Source of the DNA: Ruminococcus sp.
GTDB lineage: Bacteria > Bacillota > Clostridia > Oscillospirales > Ruminococcaceae
Length of the DNA stretch: 64,000 nt
NCBI GenBank assembly: GCA_021199375.1
Contig: JAJQIB010000013.1
Span: 1 to 64,000 of the forward strand
Direction of reading: 5' to 3'
This document shows positions 15,693 to 23,595 of this stretch, piece by piece; position 1 is the stretch's first letter, and every line of letters begins with the position of its first letter. The position numbers were made by a program, and so were the translations under genes. The notes under the pieces were generated by a model. The model worked only from the letters and a program-made list of their open reading frames with translations. It searched no databases and was not told the DNA's origin.

Positions 15693-16865
15693 TTACTGTG
15701 CCGTTACATACCCCGTAGCAAGATCTACCCTGTAGTTTGTAGAATTGCCAGATTCGTCGGTGTAAAGGAAGAACATTTCTACTGCGTCAGTACCGCCATT
15801 ATAGCTGTAGCTGCCTGTCATGCCGTTAGCCGACATATAGTTCTCCCATAGTGTATATACCTCATCCCAGCTATAGTACGAGCCCGCAGGTGAGAATGAA
15901 GGTGCTCCGTCAGAAGAGCCTGTGCTTTCAGACTCGCTGTCATCTGCTTCGCTCTCGTCAGCTGCTGATTCATCGGTTTCGTCATCCTCATCAGATGAAT
16001 CATCAACAACGGGATCTTCTTCCTCGCTATCAGCAGTTGTTTCCTCCGGCTCCTCGCTTGTTGTGTCGTCAGTTACCTCAGGAACATATGCATCAACCGC
16101 TTCAGCGCTCTCGGTGGTTTCTTCGGATTCTACAGCCTCAGTCTCTACAGCGCTTGTAGTTGTAGCCTCCTTGCTTGAGCTGTCAGATGAGGAATCATCA
16201 TTGCCCTCGCCAAAAAGCTTAGAGCCTACACATACTGCTGCGATTATAATTATAAGTATTCCTACGGTAATAATTGCGGTAATCAAAAATGTGCGCTTCG
16301 GGTCATAATCAGCCTCTTGCTCCTCAGGCTCCTCCTGAGCGTCATCATATTCACCCTCATATGCTCCATAATCATCTGAGCCTGCATACTCGTCATAGAT
16401 CTCATCTGTAGAATGCTCAGCATATTCGTCATCGTTCTCATATGTATAAACAGTATGCTCGTCATCCATATCCTCAAGCTTTGCGCCCTCTTCGGGAGTA
16501 ATGACATTCTCAGCCCTTTCGTCATCTAAATTCTGTTGAGCCTGCTCTATAAAATCGTCTTCCGAATTAGAAAGCTCACCGAGTGCCTTTTGAAGCTCCT
16601 CCTTGCTGTAGACAATGGTCTTGTCCTCAGAAACGGCATCCTCCTGTATATCGTCAGACTCATCAGTGTACTCAGCCTGAGCCTGTTCGTACGACTCGTA
16701 AACCTTATCGTCAAGCTCGGTCTCTTCCTCCTCCTCGATCTGTCCTACCTCAAGGTCATTTCCATTTTCATCTATCAACAGCTTGTGACAAAACTTACAT
16801 ATAATAGCCTCGTCTGATATTTCTTTGCCGCAAAACGGGCAATTCTTTTTTTTCAAATTAATCAA
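15693..16865 (-). CDS. Zinc-ribbon, single-pass membrane protein with acidic linkers
   Basis: A 390-residue protein of the same design as its downstream neighbour. A zinc ribbon at 9-29 (C-P-F-C, C-K-F-C) is followed by a very acidic cytoplasmic region to about 190 and one membrane helix at about 192-215. A Ser/Glu/Thr-rich disordered stretch then leads to a folded C-terminal domain of about 70 residues (from S-P-A-G-S-Y-Y-S-W-D-E-V) that ends in R-V-D-L-A-T-G-Y. The C-terminal domain is probably extracytoplasmic. The ATG follows aaaggaaagg. The function is unknown. Confidence 0.75.
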   Translation of the reverse strand: MINLKKKNCPFCGKEISDEAIICKFCHKLLIDENGNDLEVGQIEEEEETELDDKVYESYEQAQAEYTDESDDIQEDAVSEDKTIVYSKEELQKALGELSNSEDDFIEQAQQNLDDERAENVITPEEGAKLEDMDDEHTVYTYENDDEYAEHSTDEIYDEYAGSDDYGAYEGEYDDAQEEPEEQEADYDPKRTFLITAIITVGILIIIIAAVCVGSKLFGEGNDDSSSDSSSKEATTTSAVETEAVESEETTESAEAVDAYVPEVTDDTTSEEPEETTADSEEEDPVVDDSSDEDDETDESAADESEADDSESESTGSSDGAPSFSPAGSYYSWDEVYTLWENYMSANGMTGSYSYNGGTDAVEMFFLYTDESGNSTNYRVDLATGYVTAQ

Positions 16866-16904
16866 TTCCTTTCCTTTTAGGTTCTGAAAAATACCCTTAC
16901 AATA

Positions 16905-16933
16905 ATGATATCACATTTTTCAAAAAAATGCAA
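16905..16933 (-). promoter_or_regulatory. Sigma-A promoter of the zinc-ribbon pair
   Basis: TTGCAT (16928-16933), 17-bp spacer, TATCAT (16905-16910). Confidence 0.65.
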
Positions 16934-17051
16934 CAGCATTTGAAAAAAATCATCAATTTATCATCTAAGAACGATTTTTTAGAATATTTTTTGGAAGATG
17001 ATACAAAATTACCTTTATTTTAGATTAAATTCATGAGAGAGTATTCATATT

Positions 17052-17576
17052 TTACAAGATAATTTCACTGAATCCATCGTCATCCCAAGCTAAGCATCTG
17101 TTAGCAGATCCATTCTTCGGTATTGATACAGAGCCCGGATTTATACACCTGATTTTCTTTTCCTTCTGCATTACAATTTCGTCCATCGGAATATGGGTGT
17201 GTCCGAAAAGAAAAATATCTCCATCGCAAAGCGGCGGCAGGTGCTCTGGATTTAGCAAATGTCCGTGAGTGCAAAACAGCCTTTTATCCAGGTCGCAAAT
17301 AAATGCGCTGTCCGAAAGAATCGGAAAATCAAGCATCATTTCGTCAACCTGTGCATCGCAGTTTCCGCGCACCGCCAAAATCACATCTGCCATTTCATTT
17401 AGCATTGCTATAACACGTTTGGGATCATAATCCTTTGGCAATCCATTTCTGGGGCCGTGATAGAGCACATCGCCGAGCAAAATCATTCTGTCAGCATTGC
17501 TGCTTTTAAATGCCTTAAGAAGTCTTTCACACCAAAATGCAGAGCCGTGGATATCTGACGCAATTATATATCTCAT
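17052..17576 (-). CDS. YfcE/MJ0936-type metallophosphoesterase
   Basis: Calcineurin-like phosphodiesterase of 174 residues. The metal-binding blocks are all present: S-D-I-H-G-S at 7-12, L-G-D-V-L-Y-H-G-P near 37, R-G-N-C-D near 75, C-T-H-G-H near 105, and G-H-T-H near 125. The natural substrate of this family is unclear. The ATG at 17574-17576 overlaps the stop of the preceding PIN-like gene (ATGA), so the two are translationally coupled. This makes RNA or nucleotide processing a possible shared theme. Confidence 0.88.
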   Translation of the reverse strand: MRYIIASDIHGSAFWCERLLKAFKSSNADRMILLGDVLYHGPRNGLPKDYDPKRVIAMLNEMADVILAVRGNCDAQVDEMMLDFPILSDSAFICDLDKRLFCTHGHLLNPEHLPPLCDGDIFLFGHTHIPMDEIVMQKEKKIRCINPGSVSIPKNGSANRCLAWDDDGFSEIIL

Positions 17577-19363
17577 GCTTTTTCTTTCCAGCAATCGGGA
17601 TCCAGTATCATTTTGAATGAGTTATAATCACCCTTAAGCAGCGCATAATAGACACGTCCCGGATTAGCCTTATATTTTTTTAGCATCGAAAGATAAAACT
17701 CATGACGTGACGTTGAGGTCTTAAGCGTATCCTCAATAAAATTAAATTCAGCTTCACCTGCTTCAGTATCCTTTAGAAGCTCTTTTATCTTATCGTAGGA
17801 TAGCTGTTCTGATGGGGTTCTTTTACGCGGCTTTTCTGGTGCCTGAGGTGCCATATTTTTTTCTGCATCTGCACGCATCTGTAAAAACTCATCCTTTACA
17901 AGCTCAAAAAGGTCATCTCCACGACTTTTTCCAAAACGCTTCCGTAGATTTACCATCAGATGAGTTTGACCTGGAGAACGATTCATCTGTAAAATTATCG
18001 AGGAAAACTCGTTTCCCTCAAGCTGCTTATCTAAAAGCGCATGAAGCTTTTTCTTTGTAGCCGGCGATACCCTTATCGGCTTATCTTTGCTCTCCTGGAT
18101 TAGCTTTTCTTTTATGACAAACGATTCATAATCGACAAATTCCTTATAAATTTCAAATGTACGCTCATAAATACTAACGCCCTTTTCCTTGCCGAATTGC
18201 GTTATTAGATTGATGTAATAGCTGTTAAGATTTATTGAAGTGAGAATTGTCATATTAAGCTTTTTGTATTCCTCATCGTCAAGAGAATAGCCTAAAGCAT
18301 CATGTAGGCTCTTAGAGGTTTTATGGTCAACCTCGTTCTTGGTCAGCTCAACTCTTATAGTCTCGTTTGAGGGAGGAAGAGTTATTTCCTTTCTTGGAGT
18401 CTGGGAGCTCTTTTGAATAGGCTTCTGATTTGTCTGTTTGCCCTTCGGCTCTAGATCCTTCATTTTATTTTGGACAAATTCGAGGCTTCCGTCAAGTGCC
18501 TCACAATATTCATTAGCAAGCTCAGAATTAAACTCAGCTGAAAGCAGAGAGTTTAACTCCTTTATACTGCTCGCTTTTTTAAGCTCACAAAAGATTTTCG
18601 CAAGAGAGTCATCATCGGTATTTACAATATAAGCTCTAAGCACCTTAAGCTGCTCAGAATTAGGCTTATACTCCGCCTTATTCTTGTCGCTTAAATCAGC
18701 ATTTTTTGCTGCTTCAACAGGCTTTTTTTCAACGTTATCTTTGCTTGGCTGTGCAGCAGAAGAGCTGCTGCTCTTATTTGTGCTTGCATCCTCACTCTTT
18801 TTCTTAGCATCCCTTTTTATCTGCTCAATAGAATCCTGTGCCTTAACAATGTGATACTTTTCCTCACGATTGCTAAGCTCAAATTCTACTACCTTGCCTG
18901 TGCTTTCTGCACTCGGCTGAGTCTGTTCAGCTGCCGGCGCTTTTACAGCGCTTTGAACAGAAGCCTTTGTACAATTTCTGGCGTAATTTATAGCCGAGGT
19001 AATATTTTGTGTTCTGAATACCACACATTCGGGTGAATCGATAAAGGTATCAGACCAAAAGTCATGCAGCTTGTCAAAGCCTTTATCATTACTGATAATG
19101 AAGATATGGGTATTGTCATCCTTTGCGACTAAATATCCAAGAAGGGTTGAAAGCTGAAAATCAAGTGCGTTTTTTCCTCCCACCTTTACCTTCATGTAAT
19201 CTACCTTTGCCTTACTCTGCATAACCTGACAGTGCATTTCAAAGCTTATTGTATCAGAGTTTTCACTGAAAAATATAATTACATGGTCATCCTCCGTAAG
19301 CTTATCAATACCTACAAGTCCCTTTGATTTGACGTTTTCAAAATCAACTAGATATGTTCTCAT
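17573..19363 (-). CDS. PIN-like (NYN type) protein with four C-terminal helical repeats
   Basis: A 596-residue protein. Residues 1-125 resemble a PIN/NYN nuclease fold, with acidic residues in Y-L-V-D-F-E-N (Asp7), A-L-D-F-Q-L (Asp68) and I-S-N-D-K-G-F-D (Asp93) spaced as in the active site. A charged, Ser/Lys-rich linker (about 140-225) follows. Then come four segments of about 55-60 residues that look like diverged copies of one helical unit, starting near 233, 345, 435 and 535. Each has an L-x-x-L/I...F-x-x-x-L-x-x-x-F-G/Y-x-x-x-G layout. A role in RNA cleavage is inferred. It is in an operon with an SGNH hydrolase upstream and a phosphoesterase downstream. Confidence 0.7.
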   Translation of the reverse strand: MRTYLVDFENVKSKGLVGIDKLTEDDHVIIFFSENSDTISFEMHCQVMQSKAKVDYMKVKVGGKNALDFQLSTLLGYLVAKDDNTHIFIISNDKGFDKLHDFWSDTFIDSPECVVFRTQNITSAINYARNCTKASVQSAVKAPAAEQTQPSAESTGKVVEFELSNREEKYHIVKAQDSIEQIKRDAKKKSEDASTNKSSSSSAAQPSKDNVEKKPVEAAKNADLSDKNKAEYKPNSEQLKVLRAYIVNTDDDSLAKIFCELKKASSIKELNSLLSAEFNSELANEYCEALDGSLEFVQNKMKDLEPKGKQTNQKPIQKSSQTPRKEITLPPSNETIRVELTKNEVDHKTSKSLHDALGYSLDDEEYKKLNMTILTSINLNSYYINLITQFGKEKGVSIYERTFEIYKEFVDYESFVIKEKLIQESKDKPIRVSPATKKKLHALLDKQLEGNEFSSIILQMNRSPGQTHLMVNLRKRFGKSRGDDLFELVKDEFLQMRADAEKNMAPQAPEKPRKRTPSEQLSYDKIKELLKDTEAGEAEFNFIEDTLKTSTSRHEFYLSMLKKYKANPGRVYYALLKGDYNSFKMILDPDCWKEKA

Positions 19364-19387
19364 AAAAAAATCCTTTCAGGTCGAATA

Positions 19388-20434
19388 TTATTTTTTCTTC
19401 CTCGACCTACGTTTTGTAAAAATAGTAACAGATACTGCGCCAATAGCTACAGCTGCCGCTGCTATTGCCGCTGCGATAGTGATTTTTTCACGTCTTTGTT
19501 CCTGCTGCTGACGTTCGTTTTCCTCCTCAAGCTGCTTTTGCATTGCAGCCTCTTGGGCGGCAAGTGCCGCCTCCTCGTCATAGTAGGTATAGGTTTCGCT
19601 TTCGATAATCGGCTCAAGCACACTTGCAATTTCAGCGTGTCCCTGTGCATTAGGATGAATATCAAGATCCGAAATGTTAGTGAGCTCCTCAGCTCGTCCA
19701 TCAAAGGCTGTCGCTACATCAGCAACTCTAAAAAGAGACTCGTCCTGTGAGCAGTCAATTATGATCTCATTTAAGCGCCCGATTTTTTCCTCGCCCAAAT
19801 CAGCAATCATAGAGATGGAATAATCGTCAAAGGGATTATAAAGAGTTTGAATAAACAGAGTGAAATCATCCTTTTGACTAAGCGAGCTTATGCTTTCGAC
19901 TATATCGCTAAGTGTAGCCTCAAAAGCATCAAGATTTTCATCGAGTTGCGTATCAAGATTCATAAAACCATCGATAAGGTCACTAAGGTCGAGGTCCGAG
20001 GATGTAAAGGTGCTCAAAAAAGGACCTAACAGATCATTGCCGCCAATCGACACAACCACCGCATCGGCATCGGCTATATACTCATCATACTCGCCCGACT
20101 CAAGGCTTTCTAAAAGCTCGGTCGAGGTGAGTCCATCCTGAGCTAAATTTACCGATGAAAAGTCCGCCTCTTCGGGAAGTGCTTCATCAAATGCATCGGA
20201 TAAAATATTAGCATACGACGCACATATGCTTTTATTGCTTGAAGTATACCCCTCAAGTCCGAAACCGGTTGCAATTGAATCACCCATAAAGACAATGCTA
20301 GGAGGACAGCTTACCTCTTCAATGAAATCGTCCGACTCAGCCACGGCTGTAACAGATGAAAGTGAAATCATAACACATGACATCGAAAGTGCAGCTAGGC
20401 GCTTTGATAAGCAGATAAGACTATATTTCATCAT
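19388..20434 (-). CDS. Membrane-anchored SGNH/GDSL hydrolase
   Basis: Extracytoplasmic esterase-like protein of 348 residues. A signal sequence spans about 1-32. The SGNH domain starts at F-M-G-D-S-I-A-T-G-F-G (Ser53). Block III is S-I-G-G-N-D-L-L near 140, and the catalytic D-x-x-H is in D-I-H-P-N-A-Q-G-H near 255. A coiled, Gln/Glu-rich stretch precedes a C-terminal membrane helix with a basic tail (T-K-R-R-S-R-K-K-K), so both ends tether it to the membrane. The substrate is unknown; cell-wall or lipid acyl groups are plausible. It is first in the operon with the PIN-like gene. Confidence 0.85.
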   Translation of the reverse strand: MMKYSLICLSKRLAALSMSCVMISLSSVTAVAESDDFIEEVSCPPSIVFMGDSIATGFGLEGYTSSNKSICASYANILSDAFDEALPEEADFSSVNLAQDGLTSTELLESLESGEYDEYIADADAVVVSIGGNDLLGPFLSTFTSSDLDLSDLIDGFMNLDTQLDENLDAFEATLSDIVESISSLSQKDDFTLFIQTLYNPFDDYSISMIADLGEEKIGRLNEIIIDCSQDESLFRVADVATAFDGRAEELTNISDLDIHPNAQGHAEIASVLEPIIESETYTYYDEEAALAAQEAAMQKQLEEENERQQQEQRREKITIAAAIAAAAVAIGAVSVTIFTKRRSRKKK

Positions 20435-20573
20435 TTTTGGATGCCTCCTTACAAATCACTAATATTATAATACTATATAATTGAAAAAAAGTCAATAAAA
20501 AAAGCGAAAAAACTGTAATGTGCTGCATTAAATTTAAATTAAATACGATTAAATTAACGTCATAAACGCGAAT

Positions 20574-21158
20574 TTACTCAATACAAAATCTCAAATCACA
20601 TCTATTTTCTATATCCTGCTCCTTGAAATATCTCTCCTCATAGGGTATCCATTTTTCTTCAAAGGCTTTAAGAGCGCTTGCTCCGTTTCTTTTTAATATC
20701 CGCCTAATCTGCTCATCCCTATTTACCGTTAAGAACACACGCAAATCATAGCTGCTCCATAAAGCAGGATGACAGCTGTATGCTCCCTCGATAATCGTCA
20801 CATCGCCTGGATGAATATGCACCGATTCAGTGAAGGAGTCGCTGCTGCAATCATATCTTTTATATGAAAAATCCTCACCCTTTAAAAGTGGAGCCATAGC
20901 CTCACACAAAAAGCGCTCACGGTCAAAATTTCCGCCGATTTCGTTAAGTCTTTGCTCGGTTCTTTGGTTAGCCTTCAGAAAAAAATCGTCAATATGTATT
21001 ACATCACAGCAAAGGCTATCACTTAGCTTTTTTGCAAGCGTGGTTTTTCCTGAGGCACACCTGCCGTCAATCGCTAAAAGCACAGTATTTCGCACGCTTT
21101 TTAAATCAGAAAGCTCCTTTAAAACCGATTCAAGAGCTAAATAAAAGCAATCATTCAT
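20574..21158 (-). CDS. Uridine kinase-like P-loop kinase
   Basis: A 194-residue small-molecule kinase of the uridine/pantothenate kinase superfamily. The Walker A G-R-C-A-S-G-K-T-T-L is near residue 30, H-I-D-D-F-F follows near 50, and a lid-region R-x-x-x-R-I-L-K-R-N lies near 150. Specificity cannot be read from sequence. The ATG at 21156-21158 overlaps the stop of the ECF transporter gene by 8 nt, so transport and phosphorylation of the same compound (a nucleoside or vitamin) is the likely logic. A frame extending to 21221 runs through the upstream gene and is less likely. Confidence 0.75.
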   Translation of the reverse strand: MNDCFYLALESVLKELSDLKSVRNTVLLAIDGRCASGKTTLAKKLSDSLCCDVIHIDDFFLKANQRTEQRLNEIGGNFDRERFLCEAMAPLLKGEDFSYKRYDCSSDSFTESVHIHPGDVTIIEGAYSCHPALWSSYDLRVFLTVNRDEQIRRILKRNGASALKAFEEKWIPYEERYFKEQDIENRCDLRFCIE

Positions 21159-21726
21159 TAGTCGATTTTGCCTCTTTTTTGTGGTTTGAAAAGAGAACCA
21201 GTCCGGTTTTATCAAGTGCAATCATAATTGCCGGTATTAAAACAAGCTGCAAAATGATTCCGGGAATTGCGGTTAAAAATGCTCCTGATATAAATGCTGT
21301 AAAGGTAAATGCGTTGCCTTTAATTCCAAGCAAAACCACCTCTGCCGCTCCCCATACGGCACGACCTGCGAGCATGGATATTATCAAGCAGCGGTATAGT
21401 GCAACAACGCAATGCCATCTTGAATGTGCATAGAGAAAGCCTATAACTGCGCCATATGTCGCAAGCTCAAAAGCCATTGCAATTGCGCTTGGATAAAGCA
21501 GGGGCATGCCAAATATAAAGCTTCTCAAAAGGGGCGTAATGAATCCCACTGTAAGTCCATACTGCCAGCCACAGATAAGTCCACACAAAAGAACCGGAAT
21601 ATGCATAGGAAGGAGCATATTACCGATCTGAGGAATCTGTCCTGTCAAAAGCGGAAGAACAAGCCCTAGTGCAAGAAACATTGCTGAAAGACTGATGTTT
21701 TTAATGTTTGTACGTGTTTTACTCAT
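21151..21726 (-). CDS. ECF transporter S-component, vitamin-type
   Basis: Membrane protein of 191 residues with about six hydrophobic segments, a substrate-binding S-component. The L-P-M-H-I-P-V-L-L-C-G-L-I-C-G segment followed by F-I-T-P-L-L-R-S is typical of S-components such as pantothenate-type PanT. The exact substrate is uncertain. I chose the ATG at 21724-21726 because aaggtgg lies upstream. It is coupled to a downstream kinase. No riboswitch was recognised in its short leader. Confidence 0.75.
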   Translation of the reverse strand: MSKTRTNIKNISLSAMFLALGLVLPLLTGQIPQIGNMLLPMHIPVLLCGLICGWQYGLTVGFITPLLRSFIFGMPLLYPSAIAMAFELATYGAVIGFLYAHSRWHCVVALYRCLIISMLAGRAVWGAAEVVLLGIKGNAFTFTAFISGAFLTAIPGIILQLVLIPAIMIALDKTGLVLFSNHKKEAKSTNE

Positions 21727-21756
21727 AATAAATACCACCTTATAAATTATAGAATT

Positions 21757-21786
21757 ATTATAGCATAATTTTTTTGCCGTTTGCAA
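21757..21786 (-). promoter_or_regulatory. Promoter of the ECF transporter/kinase operon
   Basis: TTGCAA (21781-21786), 18-bp spacer, TATAAT (21757-21762). Confidence 0.6.
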
Positions 21787-21934
21787 TAGCTCGTATCGAA
21801 TATTAACAGTTTGGTAATATTAATATATTGGTCTATATGGCACTGTGTAGCTTTTTAGTAAAACCAACCAAGCACTTTTTAAAAATTCACATTTGTTTTA
21901 CTTCTAATAATAAATCTAATATACCAACAAATAA

Positions 21935-22432
21935 TTACTCTTTTCTATTCAAATAAAGAGCAAAATAATCATCAAAAACTCCATTTCTTTTTAATATAGA
22001 AGAAATCTCATCGTATACCTTTAGGATCTCACTTGCTTTTTCAGGAATATCAGCGCAGGAATTAGAATGATTCAAATTCTCATAATACCACATATTATAT
22101 GCTTCAATTTCATTATGCATCTCGGTTTCCCTTTCAAAATAAAATTCAAAGCAATTTGATACACCATCGAGAATTCCTGGCATTTCCACCTCAGTGAATT
22201 GAAATATATTAGGATGCTCATTGTATATGTTTTTAATTTCATCAATATCTTTTCTTGATATAGTGGTTATATAGCCTTCAGCAGATGGAAAAACATTTCG
22301 CGGCAAGCGTATAAAATTATCTATTTTCAAGCATCTAACATTATTCTTTTCACAATCAATAATATCAACCTGAGTCAGCGTTTTATACCATGATTTTTGC
22401 AGCTTATACCGAAATAATCTTTTTTCTTTCAT
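21935..22432 (-). CDS. Hypothetical cytoplasmic protein
   Basis: A 165-residue soluble protein that I do not recognise. It is rich in Glu, Asn and aromatic residues (W-Y-Y-E-N-L near 125). It has no signal peptide, membrane helix or catalytic motif. Base composition is more AT-rich than its neighbours, which may indicate acquisition. I chose the ATG at 22430-22432 because aaagg lies about 11 nt before it; an ATG at 22444 abuts the same SD. It stands alone between two conserved genes. Confidence 0.6.
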   Translation of the reverse strand: MKEKRLFRYKLQKSWYKTLTQVDIIDCEKNNVRCLKIDNFIRLPRNVFPSAEGYITTISRKDIDEIKNIYNEHPNIFQFTEVEMPGILDGVSNCFEFYFERETEMHNEIEAYNMWYYENLNHSNSCADIPEKASEILKVYDEISSILKRNGVFDDYFALYLNRKE

Positions 22433-22550
22433 AGCATTTATCATCCTTTCATACTCCTGCTAAAGCAAAAAAATATTATATTAATTATATCATTCAATGA
22501 TTTATTTGTCAATTCCTTAGAATCAACTACAATACCCACTTTATATAACC

Positions 22551-22576
22551 AAAAGGCGAGGACTATTGCCCTCGCC
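22551..22576 (-). terminator. Terminator of the cytidylate-kinase-like gene
   Basis: Perfect stem ggcgagg/cctcgcc (22555-22561, 22570-22576), then T4 on the minus strand. Confidence 0.85.
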
Positions 22577-22618
22577 GATTGTGATCCCCTAATCCCTATC
22601 ATATTTTGTTAGACATTG

Positions 22619-23218
22619 TCATTCACTTCGGCTTGCCACCTCGGCAATGATTTTTGCCGCCCTTTCATGTCCTAGCTTGCCGCTGTTTAAGCATAAGTCG
22701 TAGCTTTGCATTGAATCCCATTCCTTTTGGGTGTTTAGCTTATAATAATCCGAACGCTTTTTGTCCATCCTTTTTAGCGTCGATAATGCGCTTTCGTATG
22801 GAATATCATGACAATCCATAGCGTGCTGAATTCGGCTTTCGTTGCTCGCACAGACAAACACCGATAAGGTTGGCACGTTGTTTTTTAGTATGTAATCGGC
22901 ACACCTTCCGACAATTACACAAGGCTCCTTCTTGACAAGAGATGCTATAATCTCAGCCTGCGCTGCAAAGACAATTTCGCTCATGCTTAGCTTTCTGTCG
23001 ATGCCGCTTCTGAAGGAAACGGGGGATAGAAAAGGATTTGAAAGTGTTTCCTCGTACTTTACTATCTCTTCATAGGTGACGCCAAGCTTTTCGGCTGTGA
23101 GCTGAGCAAGCGTTTTATCATAACAGGTAATTCCAAGCTCTTTTGCTGCAAGCTTTCCGATTTCACGTCCTCCGCTGCAATACTGTCGTTCAATACATAC
23201 AGCTCTAATTTTAGCCAT
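22619..23218 (-). CDS. Cytidylate kinase-like family protein
   Basis: P-loop kinase of the cytidylate_kin2 group, 199 residues. This family has the modified loop C-S-G-G-R-E-I-G (about 14-21) instead of a classical Walker A. C-Y-D-K-T-L-A near 33 and V-I-V-G-R-C-A-D-Y near 100 are also typical. The cellular substrate is unknown; it is distinct from the canonical cmk. It is monocistronic with its own promoter and terminator. Confidence 0.85.
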   Translation of the reverse strand: MAKIRAVCIERQYCSGGREIGKLAAKELGITCYDKTLAQLTAEKLGVTYEEIVKYEETLSNPFLSPVSFRSGIDRKLSMSEIVFAAQAEIIASLVKKEPCVIVGRCADYILKNNVPTLSVFVCASNESRIQHAMDCHDIPYESALSTLKRMDKKRSDYYKLNTQKEWDSMQSYDLCLNSGKLGHERAAKIIAEVASRSE

Positions 23219-23265
23219 AACGCCATCTCCTTCACTTAAGTTTTTATATATTTTATCATACTTTT

Positions 23266-23294
23266 ATTATAGAATATCCTAAGACTTTTTTCAA
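23266..23294 (-). promoter_or_regulatory. Sigma-A promoter of the cytidylate-kinase-like gene
   Basis: TTGAAA (23289-23294), 17-bp spacer, TATAAT (23266-23271). Confidence 0.75.
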
Positions 23295-23385
23295 TTACAG
23301 TAAAGTTACAATTTATTACACTTTTCACTTGCTCGTCACGTTTCTTACAGAGTCGTTACAATTCTTTGAAATCCACAAATTGCAC

Positions 23386-23414
23386 TTGCATTTTGCTTTT
23401 TTGTGTGCTATAAT
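23386..23414 (+). promoter_or_regulatory. Sigma-A promoter of the L,D-transpeptidase gene
   Basis: TTGCAT (23386-23391), 17-bp spacer, TATAAT (23409-23414). The untranslated leader to 23595 is about 175 nt. Confidence 0.7.
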
Positions 23415-23469
23415 AAACTCATGATGCTAGTAAGATAATCTTGCTTAAGCTTTAAATCAATCATACAAG

Positions 23470-23493
23470 GCTGCTCGTAATCGAGCGGCTTTT
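23470..23493 (+). terminator. Possible attenuator hairpin in the L,D-transpeptidase leader
   Basis: Stem gctgctcg/cgagcggc with a TAAT loop (23470-23489; one mismatched pair inside), then T4. It lies inside the 5' leader, so it would attenuate transcription if it works. No ligand-binding element was recognised beside it. Confidence 0.4.
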
Positions 23494-23595
23494 AAACTCA
23501 GATGACAAACTTTTTAGATATATAAAGCAATTAAAGGAAAGAAATTTAAGAGGGAAAAGTAAAATAAGCAAAATGGGAAAGGAAAGTGTTATTTT

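Noticed and set aside
15922-16308. Ser-rich plus-strand frame
   Set aside because: Antisense of the Ser/Glu/Thr-rich region of the zinc-ribbon protein on the minus strand.
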